Positions 16,977 to 26,832 are shown, counted from the stretch's first letter. The stretch: 34,040 bases of DNA from Gammaproteobacteria bacterium (GCA_016179185.1 JACORW010000082.1:1-34040), one strand, 5' to 3'. Program-made: numbers and translations. The notes: a model not told the origin generated them from the sequence alone.

Positions 16977-18285
16977 GGGTGTGTTGCAACCGGCGACAAG
17001 TTCAGTGGCCGCCGCAGCGGAACCACCCTACCTCGTTGCACTCAACCTGACGCGCCGCTGCAATCTGAGTTGCGCGCATTGTTACCTTGATGCCGGCGCC
17101 CTCTGTCACGGCGATCCCGGGGAGCTCGATACTGAAGAGGTCAAACGGCTGATCGGCCAGATCGCGGCGCTGTCCGATCAGACAATGGTCGTGTTGACCG
17201 GCGGCGAACCCCTGTTACGGGCGGATATCCTGGCTCTCGCCGAGCACGCGGCCAGCCTTGGCCTGATGGTCGTGCTGGGAACCAACGGCACGTTGCTGAC
17301 ACCCGCCAGGGCGGAGGCGCTTGCCCACGCGGGGGTGCGCGCCGTGGGTATCAGTGTTGACTCCGCGGGCCCCGTTTACCACGACCGCTTCCGCGGTGTC
17401 GTCGGCGCGTGGCGGAAGACCATGGCTGGAATCGATGCCTGCCGGCACGCGGGACTGATGTTTCAGATCCATTTTACGGTTACGGATGACAACGCCAGTC
17501 AGCTTGAGGAAATGATCGAACTCGCCAGGGAGACGCAGGCGGCGGTGCTGAACGTGTTTTTCCTGGTCTGTACGGGGCGGGGGGAACGGCTCACGAACAT
17601 ATCCGCCCCCGTCTATGCGCGCGTGCTGCAACGCCTTGCTGCGGCGGCCCGGGACGAGAACGAGCTTCTGATCCGCGCCCGCTGCGCGCCGCACTTCAAG
17701 CGCATGGCCCTGGAACTCAGGCCCTCGCTGCCCGTGACCAGACTGGACGGCTACGATGCGGGCGGATGCCTCGCGGGCACGCGCTACTGCCGCGTGACAC
17801 CCGAAGGCGAGCTCACGCCCTGCCCCTACATGGAATTGTCCGCGGGCACGGTTCGCAATGGGGATTTCGCCCGGCTCTGGCACACCTCCCCGCTGTTCGC
17901 GCAATTACGCTCGCCGAAGCTCTCTGGGCGTTGCGGTGTCTGTGAATATCGGCTGGTCTGCGGCGGTTGTCGCGCCAGACCGCTGGCACGATCCGGCAAT
18001 CTGATGGGGGAGGATTTTCTCTGCGACTACGAGCCGGGCGGCGGGGCCGTGTTGGAGGAAGGAGTCGCAGCCGCGGCCGGCATGCCGTGGACAGCGGCGG
18101 CCGAAGCACGGCTCCACCATGTGCCTGTATTTGTGCGCCGATTCGTCAAGCGCCGCGCCGAGAATTATGCCCGCGAGCACGGTGCAGACTCCGTGAGGGA
18201 GGATCATTTGATCGCGTTGGCCCGGCGCCGTTTCGGGGCCTGGCAGCCGGGAACTCCAGCGCCGTCCCCCGGGATTGACAAGTGA
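16960..18285 (+). CDS. Radical SAM/SPASM protein with C-terminal PCP_red-like domain
   Basis: The product is about 440 residues from GTG 16960, or slightly shorter from GTG 16981, which lies just past the preceding stop. The radical SAM cluster motif CNLSCAHC is followed by the SAM-binding GGEPLL. A SPASM-type C-terminal region with many cysteines (CRVTPEGELTPCPYM, CGVCEYRLVCGGCRARP, DFLCDYEPG) should hold auxiliary FeS clusters. This layout is shared with haem-pathway enzymes such as NirJ and AhbC/AhbD and with peptide-modifying enzymes. After it comes a PCP_red-like segment (PWTAAAEARLHHVPVFVRRF). The next gene encodes a HemY-type enzyme, so haem or tetrapyrrole chemistry is the favoured but unproven role. 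It overlaps the neighbours at both ends. Confidence 0.8.
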   Translation: MKAGREGVLQPATSSVAAAAEPPYLVALNLTRRCNLSCAHCYLDAGALCHGDPGELDTEEVKRLIGQIAALSDQTMVVLTGGEPLLRADILALAEHAASLGLMVVLGTNGTLLTPARAEALAHAGVRAVGISVDSAGPVYHDRFRGVVGAWRKTMAGIDACRHAGLMFQIHFTVTDDNASQLEEMIELARETQAAVLNVFFLVCTGRGERLTNISAPVYARVLQRLAAAARDENELLIRARCAPHFKRMALELRPSLPVTRLDGYDAGGCLAGTRYCRVTPEGELTPCPYMELSAGTVRNGDFARLWHTSPLFAQLRSPKLSGRCGVCEYRLVCGGCRARPLARSGNLMGEDFLCDYEPGGGAVLEEGVAAAAGMPWTAAAEARLHHVPVFVRRFVKRRAENYAREHGADSVREDHLIALARRRFGAWQPGTPAPSPGIDK

Positions 18286-19691
18286 TCGACGCGATCGTCA
18301 TCGGCGGCGGCGTGTCCGGCCTCGCAACCGCCTATGGACTGATGCGAAACGGCCGGCGCGTCCTGTTGCTCGAACGCCAATACCGTACGGGCGGTAATGT
18401 CTTCTCCGAGCGCATCGGGGACTTCCTGATGGAGCACGGCCCAAGCTCGATGAACGCGAGCGTACCAGCGGCCACCACCCTCGAGCGCGAACTCGGCATC
18501 GACACACTGCGCAGCCCGTTGGGTCCCGAAGTCCGTTACCGGTATCTCCCCCGCGCCGGGCGACTTCACAGCATCGCAACGCATCCGCTCGGGTTTCTGT
18601 TGTCCGGCTATCTGACCCCGGGCGCCAGGTTGCGTCTGCTGGCGGAGCTTCTGGTGCCGGCGAAGAAGGATGCGAGTGAGGAGTCGGTGGCTGACTTTTG
18701 CCGCCGTCGTTTCGGCAGGGAATTTGCCGATGCCGTGATTGACCCTCTGCTGGGGGGGCTGCGCGCCGCCCGCGCCGGCGAGGCTTCGATGCAGGCATGT
18801 TTTCCGGCACTCGTCGCCATGGAACAGAAGTACGGTTCCATCATTCGCGCGATTGTGGCGAAGCGGTTGGCCCATGGAACGATGCCCGCACAGCGCCTGT
18901 ATTCATGGGAGGAGGGGGTGGAAACCCTGCCGCGGGCGCTCGCCGCACGCCTGGGGACCGTGATTCGTGTCGGGATGCCGGTACGTCGAATCCGCGCCGT
19001 CCCGGGCGGATACCGCGTCGAGGCGGGTCTGGCCGCGCAGACAGTGCGCGCACGGGCGGTTATCGTCGCAACGCAGCCCCATGTTGCAGCCGAACTGATC
19101 GATCATCTGGATCCCGATGCCGCGGCGGCCGCCGCCGGAATCGATGCGCCGCCGCTGGCGGTTGTGTTCACGGGGTACCGGCGCCGGCAAATCGCCCACC
19201 CGTTGACGGGGCTGGGTTACCTCGCGCCGGAAAGGGAACGGCGCGCCCTGCTGGGTGCGCTGTTCTGCTCCACGATGTTTTCGGGTCGTGCCTCTACCGG
19301 ACACGTGGCGCTGGCGGCTTACATTGGCGGTGCCCGGGCGCCCGATTTGGCACGGGCGGCGCCTGCGGATCTCGTGGACGTGACCCGCCGGGAGTTCCGC
19401 GAATTGCTCGGTGTAACGGGTCCGCCCGTCGTCAGCAGGGTGCGGCAGTGGGCGCGTGGGCTTCCGCAATATCGCATGGGACATCAGGGACGTATCGAGG
19501 CGCTGCTCGCTGGCGAGCAACGGCACCCGGGACTCTTTCTGACCGGCAACTATTTTTCCGGTCCTTCCGTCGCAGCGTGCATAGCCCAGGCGGTCGAGAC
19601 CACGAGCCGCATCGATCGTTACTTGAGCCGTCCTGGGCATGTGTGCGGGGCGGAGGGCGGCCCGCGCGCCAGTTCTGCCGTCATTGGCTGA
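18282..19691 (+). CDS. hemY: HemY-type FAD-dependent protoporphyrinogen/coproporphyrinogen oxidase
   Basis: The 469-residue flavoprotein begins with the FAD-binding motif DAIVIGGGVSGLATAYGL followed by LLLERQYRTGGNVFSE and the family-typical GDFLMEHGPSSM. The C-terminus has the second FAD-contact motif LFLTGNYFSGPSVAACIAQA. It oxidises protoporphyrinogen IX or coproporphyrinogen III late in haem synthesis, probably with oxygen as acceptor. It overlaps the radical SAM gene by 4 bp and is the last gene of the operon. A haem-synthesis gene here fits the load of b-, c- and d-type haems required by the cytochromes and the gamma subunit. Confidence 0.85.
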   Translation: MIDAIVIGGGVSGLATAYGLMRNGRRVLLLERQYRTGGNVFSERIGDFLMEHGPSSMNASVPAATTLERELGIDTLRSPLGPEVRYRYLPRAGRLHSIATHPLGFLLSGYLTPGARLRLLAELLVPAKKDASEESVADFCRRRFGREFADAVIDPLLGGLRAARAGEASMQACFPALVAMEQKYGSIIRAIVAKRLAHGTMPAQRLYSWEEGVETLPRALAARLGTVIRVGMPVRRIRAVPGGYRVEAGLAAQTVRARAVIVATQPHVAAELIDHLDPDAAAAAAGIDAPPLAVVFTGYRRRQIAHPLTGLGYLAPERERRALLGALFCSTMFSGRASTGHVALAAYIGGARAPDLARAAPADLVDVTRREFRELLGVTGPPVVSRVRQWARGLPQYRMGHQGRIEALLAGEQRHPGLFLTGNYFSGPSVAACIAQAVETTSRIDRYLSRPGHVCGAEGGPRASSAVIG

Positions 19692-19916
19692 ATTATGCCG
19701 GCCCACAGATCATCCAGTACGGGACACATGCTGCCGGCACTGACGCCGATGAGCGGCGCATCGCTGTTGTATCGTGGATAACTGTTTGTGTATCGTTCCA
19801 CATTGCGAATCGTTCGATTCCGGGCGGGATCGGCGGCTGCCAACGTGCGCTGATGCAGTGCACCTTGGTTGCCGGATCGATCAATCTCGGCGGGGTGTCA
19901 ACCGGGGAAAGCACGC

Positions 19917-20306
19917 ATGACCCATGTCGGCGAGCCATTCAGTCTGAACCGGATCGGCCAGATCGCCGTCCCGGTTACGGACGTTGATCGGGCGGTGGCG
20001 TTCTATCGCGATGTGCTCGGCATGCGGTTCCTGTTCCAGGCGCCGCCGGGACTGGGATTCTTCGACGTGGGCGGCGTGCGCCTGATGCTGGATGGCCCGG
20101 CGCGGGCCCAGGCCGGGAACAGTTCGGTGATCTACTACAAGGTCGCGGAAATTCAAGCCGCCTTCAGGACGCTGGTCGAGCGCGGCGTCAAGTTCGAGGC
20201 CGAGCCGCACCTGATCGCGAAGCTGCCGGATCACGACCTGTGGATGGCGTTCTTCCGGGACCCGGACAAGAACCTCATCGCGCTAATGAGCGAAGTCAGG
20301 TCGTAA
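19917..20306 (+). CDS. VOC-superfamily (glyoxalase-like) protein
   Basis: The ATG at 19917 gives 129 residues, the usual length for a single VOC chain with two beta-alpha-beta-beta-beta units. Family marks include IGQIAVPVTDVDRAVAFYRD, VLGMRFLF and DHDLWMAFFRDPDKNLIAL. Metal ligands are plausible from the early strand, His in DHDL, and the final Glu (MSEV). Substrate cannot be predicted: glyoxalase, dioxygenase or resistance proteins all share the fold. It stands 225 bp from the HemY gene and looks like an independent unit. Confidence 0.8.
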   Translation: MTHVGEPFSLNRIGQIAVPVTDVDRAVAFYRDVLGMRFLFQAPPGLGFFDVGGVRLMLDGPARAQAGNSSVIYYKVAEIQAAFRTLVERGVKFEAEPHLIAKLPDHDLWMAFFRDPDKNLIALMSEVRS

Positions 20307-20378
20307 GACCCCTGGTTTGCCGGCACCGCTCCGTTCGGCGCCCCGGGGTCGGGGGGATCCCGGTCCGGATTTGCAAAT

Positions 20379-20405
20379 GATAACATATATGCTCATAATG
20401 TTATC
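20379..20405 (+). promoter_or_regulatory. Palindromic operator of the toxin-antitoxin pair
   Basis: GATAACAT at 20379-20386 and its exact complement ATGTTATC at 20398-20405 flank an AT-rich 11-bp spacer and end directly at the ATG of the antitoxin. The region is much more AT-rich than its surroundings and may include the -10. Ribbon-helix-helix antitoxins commonly repress their own promoter through such a palindrome. Confidence 0.65.
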
Positions 20406-20630
20406 ATGATCCGCACCCAAATCAGCCTGACCGAAACGGAATACGCAGCCGCCAAGCAGGAGGCGGCGCGCCTGGGCATTTCTCTGGCGGAATTGTTGCG
20501 CCGATCATTGCGAACCATGATCCCGGCGGATGAGTCCAGGCCGTGGATGCGCTATGCGGGCATGGTCGAGTCCGGCGATCCGGATTCCAGCCGGAATATT
20601 GATTCGGTAGTCTATGGCCAGAAAAGCTGA
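20406..20630 (+). CDS. Ribbon-helix-helix (CopG-like) antitoxin
   Basis: The 74-residue protein has the RHH fold at its N-terminus: a short strand (IRTQISLT) followed by helix ETEYAAAKQEAARLG, turn, and helix SLAELLRRSLRTMI. The C-terminal half (PWMRYAGMVESGDPDSS) is the typical toxin-neutralising tail. It overlaps the PIN toxin gene by 17 bp and starts directly at the palindromic operator, consistent with autoregulation. Confidence is high because of the pairing. Confidence 0.85.
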   Translation: MIRTQISLTETEYAAAKQEAARLGISLAELLRRSLRTMIPADESRPWMRYAGMVESGDPDSSRNIDSVVYGQKS

Positions 20631-21027
20631 GGCCTACGTGGACTCCTCGGCGTTGATCGCATTCGTAGATCGATCGGATACTCATCACTCGCTGTTTCGC
20701 CGGCTGTTCTCCGATCCTCCGCCGCTCATCACCTCAGCGCTGGTTATCGCCGAGGCGCATGCCTGGTTCCTGCGCCGTTATGATCGCGTCAGGGGGCTGC
20801 AGTTTCTGGCGCTCATCGAGGATTTGGCACCGCTAAAAGTGCTGGCTGTCGGGGAAGGCGAACAAAAGGAGGCAATTCGCGCGCTGCGCAGGTTCTCTGA
20901 CCAGGATTTGACGCTGACGGATGCCGTGGGTCTCCATGTAATGCAGAAGCGCAAGATCCGCACGTGCTGGTCCACCGATTTTCACCTGGGCCTCGACGGG
21001 GCAACTTTGGTAATCAACGAACACTGA
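20614..21027 (+). CDS. vapC: VapC-type PIN-domain ribonuclease toxin
   Basis: The 137-residue PIN protein keeps the acidic residues expected for a metal-dependent nuclease: the first Asp in YVDSSALIAFVD, Glu in VIAEAHAWF, and Asp in LTLTDAVGLHVM and CWSTDFHLG. VapC toxins cleave tRNA or rRNA when released from their antitoxin. The start overlaps the antitoxin gene by 17 bp, so the two are translated together. PIN-RHH pairs are frequent in mobile or accessory regions. Confidence 0.85.
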   Translation: MARKAEAYVDSSALIAFVDRSDTHHSLFRRLFSDPPPLITSALVIAEAHAWFLRRYDRVRGLQFLALIEDLAPLKVLAVGEGEQKEAIRALRRFSDQDLTLTDAVGLHVMQKRKIRTCWSTDFHLGLDGATLVINEH

Positions 21028-21033
21028 AATCGC

Positions 21034-21384
21034 ATGTACTGGCTGATTACGAAATACCTGGTCACTGCGGCCGTGGTCGTGCTGGTGTCCGAGCTGGCGA
21101 GGCGCAGCGATCGACTGGGTGGCTTCGTCGGAGCACTGCCGCTGGTGACCATACTGGCGCTGATCTGGCTGTACGCGGAGCAGCAGCCGCAGCAGAAGCT
21201 TGCCAATCACGCCTATTACACTTTCTGGTATGTGATCCCCACGTTGCCGATGTTCCTGGTCTTTCCGGCGCTGTTGCCGCGATTCGGATTCTGGCCAACC
21301 TTGTTGGCCTGCATCATTCTCACCGTGTTCTGTTTTGGTTTGTTCGCGTTCGCCCTGCGACGCTTCGGCATTGAGTTGATGTAG
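21034..21384 (+). CDS. DUF3147 family small membrane protein
   Basis: The 116-residue protein has about four membrane helices. It fits the DUF3147 pattern as I recall it: an N-terminal helix YLVTAAVVVLVSELARRSDR, then GALPLVTILALIWLY, and YYTFWYVIPTLPMFLVFPALL. The function of the family is unknown. It starts six bases after the toxin stop and eight bases before the PAP2 gene, so it may be transcribed with both. Confidence 0.75.
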   Translation: MYWLITKYLVTAAVVVLVSELARRSDRLGGFVGALPLVTILALIWLYAEQQPQQKLANHAYYTFWYVIPTLPMFLVFPALLPRFGFWPTLLACIILTVFCFGLFAFALRRFGIELM

Positions 21385-21391
21385 GGCTGAT

Positions 21392-22054
21392 ATGAGTCGG
21401 TCGGGATTGGTGCGGTTCGCGGCCGTGACCGCGTTGTTTACGCTGGTTGCCTTTCCCGCAATCGATCGCCCTGTGGCCGAATTCATCCGCGCCTCGGGCT
21501 GGGAAGGCGCCTGGATCTTTTCCGCCGGCACTGCGCTCTTCGATACGATCTCCGGGAAAAATCTCTCCAAGTTCCTGCCCGGCCTCGCGCTGGCCGTCGC
21601 CGGTGGCATGCTGATGGTACCGGCCCGGTTCAGGCGCCGGGGAACTGCGCTGCTGTTTGTGGGCGCAGCGCATGTGCTCAGCACGCTGATCTGCGGAATG
21701 AGCAAGAACGTGTTCGGCCGCCTGCGGCCCTTTGAACTGCTGGAAGCCGGCAACTGGGATCAGGTCTGGTTCGTGGCCGGCGGGAACTCCTTTCCCTCAG
21801 GGCACGCCGGCTACTACTTCGGCCTATTCCTGCCGCTTGTGTACCTCTTTCCGCGCCGGCGCTGGGCGCTGCTGGCCATCCCGTTTTTCATTGCCGCCGC
21901 CCGGATCATCGAAAATCTGCATTTCCTGAGCGATGTGACCGCATCCATGGCCGTGGCGGCGGTCATCACCGCGGTGCTCGCGGGCGCGCTGGCACCGGCT
22001 CCACGGGACTCCGGCCGCGAAGATCGCGATCAACTTACTGTCGTACCACAATAG
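21392..22054 (+). CDS. PAP2-family lipid phosphatase
   Basis: The 220-residue integral membrane protein carries the three phosphatase motifs: KNVFGRLRP (KxxxxxxRP), SFPSGHAG (PSGH) and ARIIENLHFLSDV (a variant of SRxxxxxHxxxD with Ala in the Ser position). It probably dephosphorylates undecaprenyl-diphosphate, phosphatidic acid or a similar lipid on the outer face of the membrane. It precedes the second molybdoenzyme operon by about 140 bp, with an FNR box in between, so it is not part of that operon. Confidence 0.8.
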   Translation: MSRSGLVRFAAVTALFTLVAFPAIDRPVAEFIRASGWEGAWIFSAGTALFDTISGKNLSKFLPGLALAVAGGMLMVPARFRRRGTALLFVGAAHVLSTLICGMSKNVFGRLRPFELLEAGNWDQVWFVAGGNSFPSGHAGYYFGLFLPLVYLFPRRRWALLAIPFFIAAARIIENLHFLSDVTASMAVAAVITAVLAGALAPAPRDSGREDRDQLTVVPQ

Positions 22055-22130
22055 GTCGCCGATTTGAGCTTTTCTTCGGCCGGCGCTCGGCGCGGCCAGT
22101 CGCACGCCTTGTGTCATACGTGCCCCGGGT

Positions 22131-22170
22131 TTGACCTGGATCAAATCCCCCGCAGTCTCCATTGCATAAC
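22131..22170 (+). promoter_or_regulatory. FNR-type promoter of the second molybdoenzyme operon
   Basis: TTGAC-CTGG-ATCAA at 22131-22144 differs by one base from the FNR consensus TTGAT-N4-ATCAA. Placing its centre at -41.5 puts transcription start near 22179, and CATAAC at 22165-22170 lies at the -10 position with four of six matches. A ribosome-binding site, AGAGGA, at 22184-22189 and ATG at 22197 follow. This is the layout of a class II FNR/DNR-activated promoter, pointing to induction by low oxygen or nitric oxide. Confidence 0.7.
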
Positions 22171-22196
22171 CTTGGCAAAACCAAGAGGAAGTGGCG

Positions 22197-25100
22197 ATGG
22201 CTGCACGAGTGGGGCGCCGCGAGTTTCTGGCAATGGCAAGCGCCGTGGGTTTCGGAACGGCGCTCACCACCAGTGACCTGTTTGCCGCCTACCAGTATCT
22301 CGGACCCGTATCGGTCAAGAATCCGCTCGCGGACTATCCCGATCGGGACTGGGAACGTATTTACCGGGATATCTTCCGTCACGACAAGACGTTCGTCTTC
22401 ATGTGCTGTCCCAATGACACGCACAACTGCCTGCTGAATGCGTTCGTCAAGAACGACATCGTAGTTCGCGTCGAGCCGACCTACGGGTACGGCAAGGCGC
22501 ACGATCTGGACGGAAACCGCGCCAGCCACCGCTGGGACCCGCGTTGCTGCCAGAAGGGGCTGGTGCTGGCGCGGCGCTTCTACGGCGATCGCCGGGTGAA
22601 CGGCGCCTTCATCCGCAAGGGCTTCAAACAATGGGCCGACGACGGTTTCCCCCGGGACGGAAAGACGGGGGCCGTGGCGCGCAAATACGTCAACCGCGGC
22701 GTCGATTTCTTTTTTCGCGTCTCCCATGACGAGGCATACGAGTACCAGGCCAAGGCGCTTCTGAATATCGCCAAGACCTATTCGGGACCCGATGGCGAAA
22801 AGCGCCTGCTCGCCCAGGGCTACGACCCGGACATGGTGGGGCAGGTGGGTGGGGCCGGGACCCGCGTATTCAAGTTCCGCGGCGGCATGGCGAAGCAGGG
22901 CGCGCTACGCATCTTCGGCTGTTTCCGCATGGGCAACAGCATGGCGCTGCTGGATCATCATGTGCGCGGCGTCAACGAGGAGGAGGCCAAGGGCGCCGGC
23001 TCCTGGGATTCCTATTCATTTCACACCGATCTGCCGCCCGGCCACCCGATGGTGACCGGCGACCAGACCAACGATTTCGAGCTGTTCGACACGGAGAACG
23101 CCAGGGTCGTCATCGCCTGGGGCATGAACTGGATCACGACCAAGATGCCCGACAGCCACTGGTTCACGGAGGCGCGGCTCAAAGGGGCGAAGACCGTGGT
23201 CGTCACGGTCGAGTACTCCGCCACCTCGAACAAGGGCGACGAAGTCATCGTCATTCGCCCCGGCACTGATACGGCACTGGCCCTCGGCGTGGCGCAGGTG
23301 ATGATCGCCGAAAAGCGCTTCAACGCCGACTTCGTGCGCCGCTACACGGATCTGCCCACGCTGGTGCGCATGGACACCCTGGAGCGGCTGAAGGCCAGCG
23401 ATGTGTTCCCCGGTCACACCGACCGGCCGCTGTCTGCGCACGCCACGGTAGTGCCGAAGGATCAGAAGCCGCCGGCGACGCCGAAACAGGAAGGTGTGTA
23501 CATCCCGGAAGCCCTGACGCCGGAATTTGCCGATGCAGTGATGTGGGATGCGGAACGCGGAGCGCCGGTTGCGGTCGCCCACGGCGATATCGGCGAGCAC
23601 TTCACGAAACTCGGCATCACCCCCTCCCTCGACGGCAGCTACGAGATCGGGCTCACCAACGGCACGAAGATCCAGGCGCGCACGGTATTCGACCTGACGC
23701 GCGAGTATCTGGATGCAAACCTGACGCCGAAACAATGCAGCGCGGTCACCTGGGCGCCGGAGCAGGCCATCATCAGCCTGGCGCGATCCATCGCCGGCAG
23801 CGACGGCCGCACGCTGATCGCGGTGGGCATGGGACCGAACCAGTTCTGGAACAACGACAACAAGGATCGCGCCCTGTTCCTCGTGCTGGCGCTGGCCGGC
23901 AGCCTCGGCCGGCACGGCGGCAACATCGGCAGCTACGCCGGCAACTACAAAAACACGCTGTTCTCCGGCATCCCGAAGTGGACCACCGAAGACCCGTTTC
24001 ATCCGCAACTGGATGCGGCGGGCGAGGTCAAGACGAAGTATTACCTGCGGCCGGAGTCCATGCACTACTGGGCCAACGGCGAACGGGTCATGAAGGCAGG
24101 CGACAAGAAGATAACAACCGGCGCGCACCTGCCGACACCCACCAAGGCCATCTGGCAGGTGAATTCCAACTCCAGCCTCGGCAACCAGAAGGGGCACTAC
24201 GACCTGGTGTTCAATACCCTGCCGCGCTGCGAGCTGGTGGTCTACAACGAATGGTGGTGGACCGCGTCCTGCGAATACAGCGACATTGTCTACGGCGTGG
24301 ATTCGTGGATGGAGTTCAAGTACCCGGACATGACGGCGTCCAACACGAATCCGTTCCTGCAGCCGTACCCGCGCACGCCGGCGCGCCGCGCGTTCAATAC
24401 CGTGTCGGATAACGACACCTACCTGGGCGTCGCCCGGGAGCTGGGCAAGCTGACGGGCGACAAGCGCTTCGCGGAGATGTGGCATTTCATCGCCGAGAAC
24501 AGGTCCGAGGTGTACCTGCAGCGCATCATTGACTACTCGGCGCCGCTCCGGGGTTACCGGTTCGAGGAAATCGAGGACCTGGGCCGCAAGGGGATCCCGG
24601 TGTTGATGAACACGCGCACCTACCCGCGCATCAACAGCTACGAGCAGGTGCAGGAATCGAAGCCCTGGTATACCAAGACCGGGCGGCTCGAGTTCTACCG
24701 GCCGGAAATCGAGTTTGTTGAGGCCGGCGAGAACCTGGTGGTGCACCGCGAACCGTCCGAGGCCACGTTCTACGAGCCCTGCGCCATTCTCGCGGCGCCC
24801 CATCCGGCCATCCGGCCGAAGCGTCCGGCGGACTGGAACATTGCCGAGGGCGACTGGGATCACATCTCGCGGCAGATGCGCAATGCGACGCGCAGTGCCG
24901 AGGAACTGATGCACACCCGCCATCCGCTCAGTGAGCAGGGATTTCGTCATGTCTTCCACACGCCCAAGTACCGGCACGGCGCCCATACGATGCCCGTGGA
25001 TACAGATTTCATGGCCGCGCTGTTCGGTCCGTTCGGCGATATGTACCGGCGCGACCGGCGCATGCCCGGAACCGGTGAGATGTACGTGGACATCAATCCC

Positions 25101-25676
25101 GGCGACGCCCGTGAGCTCGGCGTTCAGGACGGCGACTACGTCTGGATTGACGGCGATCCGAAGGACCTGCCGTTCCGCGGCTGGGACGACCCGGCGCGCA
25201 AGGATGAATACAAGGTCGCCCGCCTGATGGCCCGCGCCCGGTATTACCCGGGCACGCCGCGCGGCATTACGCGCATGTGGTTCAACGGCTATATGGCGAC
25301 GCCCGGTTCAGTGAAGGCGCATGAAACCCGGGCGGATGGCGTGGCAAAGAACGAGGAAACCCACTACCAGGCGCTGTTCCGCTACGGCGGCCACCAGAGT
25401 CTGACGCGTTCCTGGCTGAAACCCACCCACCAGACCCATTCGCTGATTACGCGCAAGTCGTGGACCCACGAGGTCACCAAGGGGTTCAACGTGGACGTGC
25501 ATTGCGTGACCGGCGCGCCGCGCGAGTCGCTGGCGAAATTCTCCAAGGCCGAGGATGGCGGCATGGACGGCAAGGGCCTGTGGCGGCCGGTGACCTTGGG
25601 GCTGCGCCCCGGCACGGAGCGCGACAGCTTCAAGCAGTATCTGCGCGGCGGCTTTGTCAGCGTGAAGAAGGCCTGA
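22197..25676 (+). CDS. Second NXR/NAR-type molybdopterin oxidoreductase alpha subunit
   Basis: Starting at ATG 22197 behind AGAGGA, the protein has 1159 residues. It has a Tat signal (VGRREFLAMASAVGFG). The FS0 site reads Cys70-x3-Asp74-x3-Cys78 with Cys118 (MCCPNDTHNC, DPRCCQKG), again with Asp in place of one ligand. HTDLPPGHP contains Asp278, the likely Mo ligand, and resembles the nitrate reductase motif DLPPASP. It is clearly homologous to the first alpha subunit but diverged throughout, so it is not a recent duplicate. It should be a periplasmic, Mo-bis-PGD nitrate reductase or nitrite oxidoreductase. FNR-type control favours nitrate reduction, as inference. Confidence 0.8.
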   Translation: MAARVGRREFLAMASAVGFGTALTTSDLFAAYQYLGPVSVKNPLADYPDRDWERIYRDIFRHDKTFVFMCCPNDTHNCLLNAFVKNDIVVRVEPTYGYGKAHDLDGNRASHRWDPRCCQKGLVLARRFYGDRRVNGAFIRKGFKQWADDGFPRDGKTGAVARKYVNRGVDFFFRVSHDEAYEYQAKALLNIAKTYSGPDGEKRLLAQGYDPDMVGQVGGAGTRVFKFRGGMAKQGALRIFGCFRMGNSMALLDHHVRGVNEEEAKGAGSWDSYSFHTDLPPGHPMVTGDQTNDFELFDTENARVVIAWGMNWITTKMPDSHWFTEARLKGAKTVVVTVEYSATSNKGDEVIVIRPGTDTALALGVAQVMIAEKRFNADFVRRYTDLPTLVRMDTLERLKASDVFPGHTDRPLSAHATVVPKDQKPPATPKQEGVYIPEALTPEFADAVMWDAERGAPVAVAHGDIGEHFTKLGITPSLDGSYEIGLTNGTKIQARTVFDLTREYLDANLTPKQCSAVTWAPEQAIISLARSIAGSDGRTLIAVGMGPNQFWNNDNKDRALFLVLALAGSLGRHGGNIGSYAGNYKNTLFSGIPKWTTEDPFHPQLDAAGEVKTKYYLRPESMHYWANGERVMKAGDKKITTGAHLPTPTKAIWQVNSNSSLGNQKGHYDLVFNTLPRCELVVYNEWWWTASCEYSDIVYGVDSWMEFKYPDMTASNTNPFLQPYPRTPARRAFNTVSDNDTYLGVARELGKLTGDKRFAEMWHFIAENRSEVYLQRIIDYSAPLRGYRFEEIEDLGRKGIPVLMNTRTYPRINSYEQVQESKPWYTKTGRLEFYRPEIEFVEAGENLVVHREPSEATFYEPCAILAAPHPAIRPKRPADWNIAEGDWDHISRQMRNATRSAEELMHTRHPLSEQGFRHVFHTPKYRHGAHTMPVDTDFMAALFGPFGDMYRRDRRMPGTGEMYVDINPGDARELGVQDGDYVWIDGDPKDLPFRGWDDPARKDEYKVARLMARARYYPGTPRGITRMWFNGYMATPGSVKAHETRADGVAKNEETHYQALFRYGGHQSLTRSWLKPTHQTHSLITRKSWTHEVTKGFNVDVHCVTGAPRESLAKFSKAEDGGMDGKGLWRPVTLGLRPGTERDSFKQYLRGGFVSVKKA

Positions 25677-25694
25677 GCGAGAGGGGCGGAAAAA

Positions 25695-26822
<1,128 letters not shown>

Positions 26823-26832
26823 ACGCCCGGAC

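Noticed and set aside
18797..19987. Plus-strand open frame of about 396 codons across the HemY 3' end
   Set aside because: It is out of frame with a well-conserved flavoprotein and has Arg/Gly-rich shadow composition.
20308..20350. GACCCC...GGGGTC as a terminator of the VOC gene
   Set aside because: The stem is only 6 bp around a long loop with no T-run, too weak to call.
23016..24986. Minus-strand open frame of about 656 codons opposite the second alpha gene
   Set aside because: Same antisense artefact: no ribosome-binding site, no motifs, and the plus strand carries obvious molybdoenzyme motifs.
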